Positions 1 through 8,446 of a stretch of 64,000 nt of DNA are shown here, in pieces (within the stretch, counting starts at the first letter, position 1; each line of letters starts with the position of its first letter). The stretch covers positions 27,714,001 through 27,778,000 of the forward strand of contig JBHGNT010000001.1 of the NCBI GenBank assembly GCA_043228905.1, in the 5' to 3' direction. The notes beneath the pieces are model-generated. The model was not told where the DNA came from, did no database searches, and saw only the letters and a program-made list of their open reading frames with translations. The position numbers and the translations under genes were made by a program. Source of the stretch: Azolla caroliniana. Taxonomy: Eukaryota > Polypodiophyta.

Positions 1-1971
1 CGTGATGTACGGCTCTCCCAGAATGACCGGGTGCGAAGACGTCTCCTGCACGAAGAAGTGCTGGTCAATTTCGACGTCGCCGATCTTGACTCGTACATTC
101 GGACAGGCCCCGTGCAGTTCCTCGGTGGCGCGCGTTGCTGCCCTTATTTTCCACCCGTGTTTGGTGTTGATCGGCCATTTGCCCTTCTTATAGAAGTCCA
201 TGGACATCAAATTGATCTCCGATCCGTGGTCCACCAAAGCTATCACCGGTTCCTGGACATCGCCGATCTTCACCGGGGTTTCCGTGGTCGCTCGGGCCCA
301 GTGCGGTCTCGAATAGTGGCTTTCCGCCCACTCGTCTCCCAGCGCAATGTCGTCTAGGTGCGTCGTCCGCACTTCCACCGGTCTTTCCGGTTCTGTCTCC
401 GTCGACAGCCTCTTCCGTTTCACCAAGTCCACGATGGAGTCGTGGAACTCCTTCTTGGCGATTCCCAGCACCTCTCGTAACGACAGCTCCACCTTGCTGT
501 CGAGGATCCGTTCCTCCAGGACCTTTCGTAAGTCCGTGGTTCTTTCTATCTCCGTCCCCAGACGGTACCCGCCCTTCTGGGGTTTATCTTGCGTACCGGC
601 CCCGCCGGCTTCGTCCCGTCGTGGCCCGGACCGGGTCTCGTATCGTTGTGAGGGCCCGGTCGTCCCGGGTTTCCCCACCCGCTTCTCTTCTACCAGAGCC
701 TCGTAGTTCCGGCAAGCGGCTTCCACGAAGCCCGTCTTTTCCTCGACCGGGTCGCTCCACCCGGTCATCTCCCGTACCCGTTTCTCCGCACGGTCCGATT
801 CCTCCCTTTTAAGCCCTGCACCGGCAAGGCCTTCCAGCATCGTCGGCCAGAATCCGGCTTTACTTTCCTTTCGGGCCTCGCCGCCCCCGACTCGAATGCC
901 GGCCGACGCCGAGTAGTGGACGGTTTCCGCGTGTCGGGCCGCCGCCTCTTCCATCACCCTTTTCATACCGCCTCGCCCGTCGTTTCGGCTCAGGGCCCGT
1001 CGGGTGTCGCTGGCATGCACCCGCCCTTCCCACAAGTACACCACCCTGTCCCTCAGCGCCTCCGCGAAGTCGCCGCAGTCCTTCCGAATGTGGCCGACTT
1101 CATCGCACCACATGCACCTGTTTCCTGCCGCCGGCCGTCGGTCACGAGCCGGTTCGCCTCCTTCCCTTCGGGCCTGCGCGATTTGGAGGTCCTTTATCGC
1201 CTTCGTCAATTCCTCCAGCGCCGCTCCTCCGGTTGAGCCTCTGACTACGCCGGTCGAGGCCGAACCGGTTTCCAACCACTCCCGGGTCTCTTCCTTGCGC
1301 ACCTGTGGCGCTGGTTCGAGCTTCCTTGCTGCGACCGAGCCCGACCCGGTCGCCCCGTTATCCGCCCATTCTCGCCGTTTGTCGAAACGGCCACAGACCT
1401 TCCTGACAGCCGCCCAGTCGGTAGTGAGCCCGTCTTCGGTTTCCAGCAAGAGGCCCACTTGCTCCCGATCCCGCTCGTCGACCGACTTGACAAACAGCAA
1501 GACCCGGCTCGTGTCCAGGATGGTTCGGTCGAGCGCCGAAAGGCGCGCAAAGTTTTCCTCGAACTCCCGGAGGAGCGCCGACGCGTTTCTTCCCTTCCCC
1601 GGGGACTCCACCCATTCCATGAACCTTCGCTTCGAAAGCCGGAGCGCGTCGTCCAGCCCGTATTTCTCTAGGAGCCGACCTTCGAACTCCTCCCAGGTAC
1701 GGCTCTCCGTCCGCACCTCGAGCACCTCCGCATGGATGCTCGGCATCGCCACTCGGGGAAATCCGGCAAGACGCCTTTCTTCCGGAATGTCCCGCATCAA
1801 CATTTCTGCACCGTAGGACGCCAGATACTTCGTGGCATCCCTCCCATCGAACCGGCCGATCGTGCCGACGACCGCCTCAATAGCTCTGTCGAGGGCACCG
1901 GTGCCCTCGCGCGCGTTTACAATCCGATCCACGGCTGAAGCCATGGCCTCCGCAAGATCCGCCCCCTTCAT
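1..1971 (-). CDS. Gag-protease polyprotein of a Ty3/gypsy retrotransposon (C-terminus beyond window)
   Basis: An uninterrupted frame of 657 codons starts at the ATG at 1971-1969, the first ATG after the LTR and primer site, and stays open to the window edge. Gag forms the particle and binds RNA; the protease cleaves the polyprotein. Residues 1 to about 220 look like a helical capsid region rich in charged residues. A CCHC zinc knuckle (CMWCDEVGHIRKDC) lies at about residues 286-299. A retropepsin-like motif (LVDHGSEINLMS) lies at about residues 579-590, with Asp581 followed by His-Gly instead of the usual Ser/Thr-Gly. Further protease-like sequence (GWKIRAATRA) follows. No stop or frameshift was found by hand translation, so the element may be young. 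The base composition is far more GC-rich than the surrounding host DNA. It is a partial gene only because the window ends. Confidence 0.88.
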   Translation of the reverse strand, partial: MKGADLAEAMASAVDRIVNAREGTGALDRAIEAVVGTIGRFDGRDATKYLASYGAEMLMRDIPEERRLAGFPRVAMPSIHAEVLEVRTESRTWEEFEGRLLEKYGLDDALRLSKRRFMEWVESPGKGRNASALLREFEENFARLSALDRTILDTSRVLLFVKSVDERDREQVGLLLETEDGLTTDWAAVRKVCGRFDKRREWADNGATGSGSVAARKLEPAPQVRKEETREWLETGSASTGVVRGSTGGAALEELTKAIKDLQIAQARREGGEPARDRRPAAGNRCMWCDEVGHIRKDCGDFAEALRDRVVYLWEGRVHASDTRRALSRNDGRGGMKRVMEEAAARHAETVHYSASAGIRVGGGEARKESKAGFWPTMLEGLAGAGLKREESDRAEKRVREMTGWSDPVEEKTGFVEAACRNYEALVEEKRVGKPGTTGPSQRYETRSGPRRDEAGGAGTQDKPQKGGYRLGTEIERTTDLRKVLEERILDSKVELSLREVLGIAKKEFHDSIVDLVKRKRLSTETEPERPVEVRTTHLDDIALGDEWAESHYSRPHWARATTETPVKIGDVQEPVIALVDHGSEINLMSMDFYKKGKWPINTKHGWKIRAATRATEELHGACPNVRVKIGDVEIDQHFFVQETSSHPVILGEPYIT

Positions 1972-1995
1972 TTCCTACTCTTCTGCCGCCTCTTT

Positions 1996-2011
1996 CACGT
2001 CGGGTTCACCA
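1996..2011 (-). other. Primer binding site of the left gypsy element
   Basis: On the minus strand the sequence TGGTGAACCCGACGTG begins three bases after the LTR end. It starts with TGG, as expected for pairing with the CCA end of a tRNA, and the complementary tRNA 3' end would read ACGTCGGGTTCACCA. Which tRNA this is was not determined. Its position between an LTR ending in ACA and the gag start supports the LTR boundary. Confidence 0.7.
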
Positions 2012-2014
2012 AGA

Positions 2015-2816
2015 TGTCGAGATATTACGCAAGTGCGTGTGGAATCGAGGCGGGACCGCGGGGGTCTCGAACCAAAGAGCAAGCGTGGGAGGAGAAAGAG
2101 AGAGAACCGGCTACGCAGGACCGGGGATACACAGGGACACGGCCCTTCAGCACGGAGAACGCGAACAGAGACCGACACAGACAGATGCGAATGACTTAAT
2201 ATGTATATTAAGAAAAATGGCTAACACTACTACAACCCTCGATGGGGCACAGGTTGGTTACAACCGAACAGGCCGGCGAACAGATGCCGATGCCTGCTCG
2301 CTTCGACGCACAAAACGGGCAAAGGGGGGGGGGTAGCAGGTTGGAGGTGCTGCCGGAAGCACTCGGGCGTTCCTCGAAACAGCGCGAGCCTCCTCCGAAC
2401 CCTGCACAGAAAGCTGTGGAGCTCAAGAAGGAAGGAAACAGAGAGAGAGCGACGTCCAGAAACGGTCCGACAGCACTTCGTCCTCTCTGCGCGAGATACC
2501 TGCAACAGCTCTTTCCCGCTCCTTATATAGGCTGACGAGCAGGCCGTCGCGTCAGCTTTTATTCCCTGTCCCTTTTGGACAGGGATCCGCTCCGTTTTTC
2601 ACGCTTCCGCGTAGTTACGCCACCGGCTTGTACAATTCGCGCGCGCGACCGAAAAGACTGTTCGCGCGGTCTTTGTCTCCACTTGAGTTAGGGCCCGTTC
2701 CTGCCGATTATCCTCCTAATTCGTTTCTATGTACAACTTGGAGCGTGCGCGCGTGAAGAACCGGTTCCCACGCCTTGGTGCGCCGATTCCGCCTATGGAC
2801 GGTTTTCTTCACGACA
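2015..2816 (-). repeat. 5' LTR of the left gypsy element (802 bp)
   Basis: On the minus strand the LTR starts TGTCGTGAAG and ends CTCGACA, so its ends are short inverted copies (TGTCG/CGACA). A TATA box (TATATAAGG on the minus strand) lies around 2521-2529, suggesting transcription starts a few tens of bases further toward gag. The partner LTR lies outside the window, so the right boundary rests on where homology to the older gypsy protease resumes (about 2817) and on the terminal dinucleotides. Confidence 0.7.
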
Positions 2817-3164
2817 GCGTACGTCCTCTCATCAGGTGCAATTACTGAAGCTACAATCCCATTAGGGCTTTGTGTGGGCTCACACCAGGAGGAGCTCGCC
2901 TTTTACCTCATCGCATCTCCTCGACATCCGATCGTCTTAGGACTAACGTGGTTGGAGGCGCACAATCCAATAGTGGATTGGTGCAACCGCTCGATCACAT
3001 TTAGCAAGCCAAGATGCTCGTGCAAAAGTATGAAGGTAAATTCAGTTTCCCATCCTTCGGAGAAGGTCGATTCCGATTTGACTACCCCATCATCGGTCCA
3101 GGATGGGTTTGTTTGTGGCGTCGTTTCTAACACACTCCATGTTATTCCCGACAAATACCAACAC
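2817..3164 (+). pseudogene. Gypsy protease C-terminal fragment
   Basis: The translated segment contains the retropepsin tail motif PIVLGLTWLEAHNPIVDW, preceded by a stretch reading GSHQEELAFYLIASP, both typical of Ty3/gypsy proteases next to the RT domain. The catalytic Asp region is missing because the gypsy LTR to the left cuts it. It ends at the Copia-1 insertion with IPDKYQH, and the same sentence continues after Copia-1 as FSDVFEK, the usual linker to RT. No stop was seen within the fragment. Confidence 0.8.
3160..3164 (+). other. Target site duplication AACAC, left of Copia-1
   Basis: AACAC directly precedes the 5' LTR of Copia-1 and is repeated directly after the 3' LTR at 8447-8451. 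A 5-bp duplication is the normal footprint of LTR retrotransposon integrase. Confidence 0.9.
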
Positions 3165-3747
3165 TGTTGGGATTACGGTCCCTCCGGATGGGATGATCGG
3201 ATGTCCGGATATGAATGACGGCAAGCCCGGTTACGGTTACGGAGCCGGATGATGAAGACCCCGGTTACGGAGCCGGATGACGAATGTACCCGGATGGAGA
3301 TCCGGATGCGGGGACATATTTGTGAATATGTTTTGCCAAGAGCCCTTGAGGCTATATTTGTAAATAGCCCGAAAGTCATATGTGTATAAATATGACTTAG
3401 GGCAAACAGTTTATTGTTGTTGCTCATTTTCATGCGAAGTGAGAGCAGCCGAGAGAGAGAGAGAGAGAGAGAGAGACGAAGAGGTCGTTGCCTCTGTGTA
3501 TTACCGCCGCCTGTGGCGAAGACAGTGAGCTCAAGGTTGTTGCCTTGTAGCTTCACCAGTGTACATCCCTGTTCATAGTGATAGTTGGAGTTTGAGGACT
3601 CCCGTGGTTTTTCCCATATAGGGTTTTCCACGTTAATCCCTGTGTCATCGTGTCTTTCTCTGTGTTTCCTATTTTCTGCTCCTTTGATTCGCAATTACTC
3701 GGTTGTGGCCGAGGGAAGAAGGTAAATCGGAGCGTCGATTCTCAACA
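3165..3747 (+). repeat. 5' LTR of Copia-1
   Basis: 583 bp, from TGTTGGGATTACGG to GATTCTCAACA. The 5' third has short repeats built on CGGTTACGGAGCCGGAT. A TATA-like box (TATAAATATG) lies at 3385-3394, and a (GA)n tract follows at about 3451-3475 in the presumed transcribed leader. The sequence matches 7864-8446 base for base as far as I could check. An open frame on its minus strand occurs identically in both LTRs and is not considered a gene. Confidence 0.95.
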
Positions 3748-3750
3748 AAT

Positions 3751-3762
3751 TGGTATCAGAGC
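3751..3762 (+). other. Primer binding site (initiator tRNA-Met), Copia-1
   Basis: TGGTATCAGAGC begins three bases after the 5' LTR. It is the standard plant copia primer site, complementary to the 3' end of initiator tRNA-Met, which primes minus-strand DNA synthesis. It also contains part of an in-frame upstream ATG (3750-3752) of the polyprotein frame. Confidence 0.95.
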
Positions 3763-3776
3763 GACTGTTGCAGAAA

Positions 3777-6700
3777 ATGGAAGGCGGCGGCAGTGGGCAG
3801 CCGGGGATGATGGTGCTGAATGCGCAGAACTACGCCGACTGGAAGATCAAGATGGAAGATCTTCTGATTGTTCGGGACCTGTACGAACCGATTGACAGGT
3901 CGGAAATACCGAAGGGAGTACTTGAGTCGGAATGGAGGCTTCAGAACCGGAAAGCCGTTGCAACCATTCGGCAATACGTAGACGTGAGTGTTCTACAACA
4001 TGTGGCGAATGACACCAACGCATTTGAGATGTGGAAGAAGCTGTCGGGCCTCTACGAGAGGAAGAATGCGTTGAACCGGACCTCCCTGATGAGGAAGATT
4101 GTGAATCTCAAGTACCGGGACGGCGAGAGTATGGTGGAACACGTAAGCACGTTCATGGGATTCGTGAACCAGCTTGCGACGATCAAGTTCCCGTTGGAGG
4201 ATGCAATGCAAGCCATCATCCTGATGTGTACATTGCCGGAAAGCTGGGAGAACCTGGTGGTGACTCTCAGCACCTCCTGCACCGAAGATAACTTGTCCCT
4301 ACAAACGGTAAAGACAAGTATTTTGAACGAAGAAGCGCGTCGGAGAGATAAAGAACCGGCCTCCGATTCGAAGGCGCTGCTTACCAAATCGGAACGGGGA
4401 AGACAATGGAACCGGAGTCCGCAAAGACGGGAGAAGTCGGGGACCCGGTCGCAGTCAAGAGGAAGACCCACATGCTTCCACTGTGGGAAGCCGGGGCACT
4501 TCCGGAAGAATTGTCGGCATTACCGAAAGGACAACGGAGCCGACGACACCGATTCGAAGAAGTCACCGGAGAGAAACGGTGCATACCGGGGAGCCACGGA
4601 CCGAAGAGGTCCGGATCGGCGAGGGCAGGACCGGAAAGGAACGACGGCACTCGCGGCAAGTGAAGAGGAGATCATGCTCATCACCGAAGAAGGTGAACTA
4701 AACATTGCCGGCGATGAGACGACCTGGGTGGTCGATTCCGGAGCATCGTTCCACCTGACCCCGGAGAAAAGATACTTCTCATCCTACACAACCGGTGAGC
4801 ATGGCTGTGTTCGGATGGGAAATGAAGGTACGTGCCGGATTGCCGGCATAGGAGACGTGTGGTTGACAACCCCGACCGGATGCAAAATGCTGCTGAAGGA
4901 TGTCAGACACGTTCCGGAGGTTCGATTGAACCTGATTTCGGCCGGGAGGCTAGACGATGAAGGCTACACAAGTAGCATCCGGAACGGCGTAATGAAGTTC
5001 AGCAAGGGGAGCCTGATAGTGGCTCGGGCCCGGAAAGTCAACACTCTGTACCTGATGAATGCCCGATTATGTCCGGAAGAGCTGAATGTGGCAGCCGACA
5101 CTGCCGGTGAGCTGTGGCACAAAAGACTGTGCCACATGAGTGAGAAGGGGATGAAGAGGCTTGCAGAAGACAACCTTATTCCAGTGAAGCATGTGCACCT
5201 GGAGAAGTGCACCGACTGCCTGGCCGGTAAGCAAAACCGAACCTCCTTCCACTCAAGGCCACCGACGAGACGTAGCGCACCCTTGGAGCTGGTGCACACT
5301 GATGTGTGTCAGGTAGAAACGAAGTCACATGGCGGAGCCCAGTACTTCGTGACATTCATTGATGATCACAGCCGGAAGCTGTGGACGGCACCGTTGAAGA
5401 CAAAGGACCAAGTGTTGTCCGTCTTCAAAGAACTCCACGCGAGAGTGGAAAGAGAATCCGGCAAGAAGCTGAAAGCGATACGAGCGGATAACGGAGGGGA
5501 ATACCGGGGGCAGTTCCAGGAGTACTGTCGCTCGAAGGGAATCCGGCTCGAGTTTACTGTGCCGAAGACGCCGGAACTGAACGGGCTGGCCGAGAGGATG
5601 AACCGGACCATAATGGAGAGGGTCCGGAGTATGCTGGCGCATGCGAAATTACCCAAGGGGTTTTGGGCTGAGGCGATGTCGACGGCGACATACGTGATAA
5701 ACAAATCACCCTCAGTACCTTTGGACGGAGACACGCCGCAGAAAGTGTGGACCGGTAAGGAAGTGTCCTACCGGCATCTGAAGGTGTTCGGGTGTCTCGC
5801 ATACGTGCATGTGGCAAAGGACCGGAGAGGAAAGTTAGATCCAAAGACCCGGCCATGCATATTCCTCGGTTACGGCGACGACGAGTTCGGCTACCGAGTA
5901 TGGGACCCGGTCGACAAGAAGATATTCAGGAGTCGAGATATCATCTTCATGGAGGACAAGACACTCGCCGACTGGGAGTCGGAGAAGAAGATGAAGAGCT
6001 CCAAGTCGACCGGTGAGGATAAACTCTACGAGGAGCAGTCCCGACCAGCAAGGGACCGGTTAGCACTCGAGGATCCGGCCGAAGACGGTGAAGAAATAGA
6101 ACCGGCCGAAGAAGATGAAAATGATACCGGAACCGGCCCCGATCCCGAAATGGATTCGGATGAAGAAGAAGAATCGGAAGAACCGGTTACCGAAGCTCCG
6201 GAACGGAGATATCCTCTAAGAGAGAGAAGGGCCCCCCGGAGATTTCCGGAACCAGAGCACGTGCTGCTAACCAACGAGGGGGAGCCGGAGAGCTTTGAAG
6301 AAGCAAAGCACGACACCCAGAGCCGCAGGTGGTTGAGTGCCATGCAGGAAGAGATGGATTCCCTGCATGAGAACCACACATATGAACTTATGGAGTTGCC
6401 GAAAGGAAAGCGGGCACTTCGAAACAAGTGGGTGTTCAAGCTGAAACCGGGAGATGCCGGAAACCCCCCGAGATACAAAGCCAGGATCGTGGTGAAGGGG
6501 TTTCAGCAGAAGAAGGGCGTCGACTTCGACGAGATATTTGCCCCGGTAGTGAAGATGACCTCCATCCGGACGGTGCTGAGCATAGCGGCAAGCATGGACC
6601 TCGAGGTAGAACAGATGGACGTGAAGACGGCATTCCTTCACGGTGACCTCGAAGAAGAGATCTACATGCAGCAACCGGAAGGATTCGAGAAGAAAGGGAA

Positions 6701-7853
6701 GGAGCACCTGGTATGCCGGTTGAAGAAGAGCCTTTATGGACTGAAGCAGGCTCCCCGGCAATGGTACCGGAAGTTCGACTCCTTCATGACCGACGAAGGG
6801 TACCACAAAACGCAGTCCGATCACTGCGTGTTTGTGAAGAAGTTCGAAGGAGGAGACTTTCTAATACTCCTCCTGTACGTGGACGACATGTTGATCGTCG
6901 GACGGGACCAGGTCAAGATACGGATGCTGAAGAAGGCTCTTCACCGAACCTTCTCAATGAAGGACTTGGGTCCGGCGAGACAAATACTAGGGATGCACAT
7001 CATCCGGGACCGGAGCAAGAAGCAGTTGTGGCTGTCACAGGAGAAGTACGTGACAAAGGTGCTTCAACGGTTCAACATGTCGGAAGCAAGACCGGTCGGA
7101 TCAACCCTCCCGGCAAACTGCAAGCTGTCCAACAAGCAAAGTCCCAAGACAAAGGCTGAAAAGGAGGATATGATGAAAGTGCCGTATGCCTCAGCCGTCG
7201 GGAGCTTGATGTACGCCATGGTGTGTACGAGACCGGACATAGGATATGCAGTCGGAGTGGTGAGCCGGTACATGAGCAATCCTGGCAAAGAGCACTGGAA
7301 CGCGGTCAAGTGGATACTCCGATACCTGAAGGGCACGGCAAACGTGTGCCTCCGATTCGGCTCCGGTAAGCCCGAACTTGACGGTTTTACCGATTCGGAT
7401 ATGTCGGCTGATGCAGATACCAGCCGGTCCACATCCGGGTATGTGATGACCTATGCAGGGGGAGCCGTTTCGTGGCAGTCGAGGCTGCAGAAGACGGTTG
7501 CGTTGTCAACCACGGAGGCGGAGTACATGGCGGCTGTTGAAGCCGGCAAGGAAATAATATGGATGAAGGACTTCATTAGAGAGCTCGGGATCCGGCAGGA
7601 GGAGTACCGACTCTACTGCGATAGTCAGAGTGCCATCCACCTTGCAAAGAACGCGGCCTACCATTCCCGGACGAAACACATACAGCGTAGATACCACTGG
7701 ATCCGGGAAAGGATAGAAGACAAGGAGTTCGTGCTGACGAAGATCCACACGGACGAGAATGGGTCGGATATGCTGACCAAAGTGCTCACATCCGACAAGC
7801 TGGAAGCATGCCGGAAGAGGATCGGATTGGAAAGACATCCCATGCCGAAGTGA
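3777..7853 (+). CDS. Copia-1 Gag-Pol polyprotein, intact
   Basis: One open frame of 1,358 residues encodes everything a copia element needs. Domains in order: a Gag region (about 1-220); a CCHC zinc knuckle CFHCGKPGHFRKNC (about 233-246); an aspartic protease with VVDSGAS (about 318-324); a GAG-pre-integrase motif LWHKRLCHMS with CTDCLAGK; an integrase core with Asp in VHTDVC (about 507), Asp in RADNGGEY (about 574) and Glu in NGLAERMNR (about 608); a reverse transcriptase with QMDVKTAFLHGDLEEEIYM and the catalytic YVDD (about 1034); and an RNase H with FTDSDMSAD, LSTTEAEYMA and LYCDSQSAIHLAKN. Family comparison puts it with TNT1-94-like copia elements. I chose the ATG at 3777 because the frame's first ATG (3750) overlaps the primer binding site; both are in frame. 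The stop codon lies at the edge of the polypurine tract. No damage was seen. Confidence 0.96.
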   Translation: MEGGGSGQPGMMVLNAQNYADWKIKMEDLLIVRDLYEPIDRSEIPKGVLESEWRLQNRKAVATIRQYVDVSVLQHVANDTNAFEMWKKLSGLYERKNALNRTSLMRKIVNLKYRDGESMVEHVSTFMGFVNQLATIKFPLEDAMQAIILMCTLPESWENLVVTLSTSCTEDNLSLQTVKTSILNEEARRRDKEPASDSKALLTKSERGRQWNRSPQRREKSGTRSQSRGRPTCFHCGKPGHFRKNCRHYRKDNGADDTDSKKSPERNGAYRGATDRRGPDRRGQDRKGTTALAASEEEIMLITEEGELNIAGDETTWVVDSGASFHLTPEKRYFSSYTTGEHGCVRMGNEGTCRIAGIGDVWLTTPTGCKMLLKDVRHVPEVRLNLISAGRLDDEGYTSSIRNGVMKFSKGSLIVARARKVNTLYLMNARLCPEELNVAADTAGELWHKRLCHMSEKGMKRLAEDNLIPVKHVHLEKCTDCLAGKQNRTSFHSRPPTRRSAPLELVHTDVCQVETKSHGGAQYFVTFIDDHSRKLWTAPLKTKDQVLSVFKELHARVERESGKKLKAIRADNGGEYRGQFQEYCRSKGIRLEFTVPKTPELNGLAERMNRTIMERVRSMLAHAKLPKGFWAEAMSTATYVINKSPSVPLDGDTPQKVWTGKEVSYRHLKVFGCLAYVHVAKDRRGKLDPKTRPCIFLGYGDDEFGYRVWDPVDKKIFRSRDIIFMEDKTLADWESEKKMKSSKSTGEDKLYEEQSRPARDRLALEDPAEDGEEIEPAEEDENDTGTGPDPEMDSDEEEESEEPVTEAPERRYPLRERRAPRRFPEPEHVLLTNEGEPESFEEAKHDTQSRRWLSAMQEEMDSLHENHTYELMELPKGKRALRNKWVFKLKPGDAGNPPRYKARIVVKGFQQKKGVDFDEIFAPVVKMTSIRTVLSIAASMDLEVEQMDVKTAFLHGDLEEEIYMQQPEGFEKKGKEHLVCRLKKSLYGLKQAPRQWYRKFDSFMTDEGYHKTQSDHCVFVKKFEGGDFLILLLYVDDMLIVGRDQVKIRMLKKALHRTFSMKDLGPARQILGMHIIRDRSKKQLWLSQEKYVTKVLQRFNMSEARPVGSTLPANCKLSNKQSPKTKAEKEDMMKVPYASAVGSLMYAMVCTRPDIGYAVGVVSRYMSNPGKEHWNAVKWILRYLKGTANVCLRFGSGKPELDGFTDSDMSADADTSRSTSGYVMTYAGGAVSWQSRLQKTVALSTTEAEYMAAVEAGKEIIWMKDFIRELGIRQEEYRLYCDSQSAIHLAKNAAYHSRTKHIQRRYHWIRERIEDKEFVLTKIHTDENGSDMLTKVLTSDKLEACRKRIGLERHPMPK

Positions 7854-7863
7854 AGGGGGAGTT
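7853..7863 (+). other. Polypurine tract of Copia-1
   Basis: AAGGGGGAGTT lies directly before the 3' LTR and overlaps the stop codon of the polyprotein. It resists RNase H and primes plus-strand DNA synthesis. Confidence 0.85.
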
Positions 7864-8446
7864 TGTTGGGATTACGGTCCCTCCGGATGGGATGATCGGA
7901 TGTCCGGATATGAATGACGGCAAGCCCGGTTACGGTTACGGAGCCGGATGATGAAGACCCCGGTTACGGAGCCGGATGACGAATGTACCCGGATGGAGAT
8001 CCGGATGCGGGGACATATTTGTGAATATGTTTTGCCAAGAGCCCTTGAGGCTATATTTGTAAATAGCCCGAAAGTCATATGTGTATAAATATGACTTAGG
8101 GCAAACAGTTTATTGTTGTTGCTCATTTTCATGCGAAGTGAGAGCAGCCGAGAGAGAGAGAGAGAGAGAGAGAGACGAAGAGGTCGTTGCCTCTGTGTAT
8201 TACCGCCGCCTGTGGCGAAGACAGTGAGCTCAAGGTTGTTGCCTTGTAGCTTCACCAGTGTACATCCCTGTTCATAGTGATAGTTGGAGTTTGAGGACTC
8301 CCGTGGTTTTTCCCATATAGGGTTTTCCACGTTAATCCCTGTGTCATCGTGTCTTTCTCTGTGTTTCCTATTTTCTGCTCCTTTGATTCGCAATTACTCG
8401 GTTGTGGCCGAGGGAAGAAGGTAAATCGGAGCGTCGATTCTCAACA
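7864..8446 (+). repeat. 3' LTR of Copia-1
   Basis: 583 bp, apparently identical to the 5' LTR at 3165-3747, including the (GA)n tract length. It is followed by the second copy of the target duplication (8447-8451). Transcription would end here; no separate polyadenylation signal was assigned. Confidence 0.95.

Larger units (their letters stand above)
1..2816 (-). mobile_element. Ty3/gypsy LTR retrotransposon, 5' part (partial)
   Basis: This is the 5' portion of a Ty3/gypsy element on the minus strand, running off the left edge of the window. Seen in order on the minus strand are an LTR (2816 to 2015), a primer binding site directly after it (2011 to 1996), and an open gag-protease frame (1971 to 1). 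Reverse transcriptase, RNase H, integrase and the second LTR must lie to the left, outside the window. The right end falls inside the protease region of an older gypsy element on the opposite strand, so this is an insertion into that element. Its target duplication cannot be tested because the other end is missing; the five bases beyond the right end are GCGTA. Confidence 0.85.
3165..8446 (+). mobile_element. Copia-1: full-length Ty1/copia retrotransposon with identical LTRs
   Basis: This is a complete 5,282-bp element with 583-bp LTRs starting TGTTGGG and ending CTCAACA, a tRNA-iMet primer site, one uninterrupted Gag-Pol frame, a polypurine tract and a 5-bp target duplication (AACAC). By eye the two LTRs show no difference. 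Because both LTRs are copied from one template at integration, identical LTRs mean very recent insertion. It landed between protease and RT of the older gypsy element. The polyprotein is of the TNT1-94-like type. The coding sequence is rich in CCGG and is GC-rich compared with host DNA. Confidence 0.96.

Noticed and set aside
1004-1816. A 270-codon open frame on the plus strand
   Set aside because: It is antisense to the gypsy gag frame, is rich in Ser and Arg, and has no motif. The minus-strand frame carries the zinc knuckle and protease.
3173-3694. A 173-codon minus-strand frame, repeated identically at 7872-8393
   Set aside because: It lies entirely within the Copia-1 LTR and appears twice only because the LTRs are identical. 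No motif is present.
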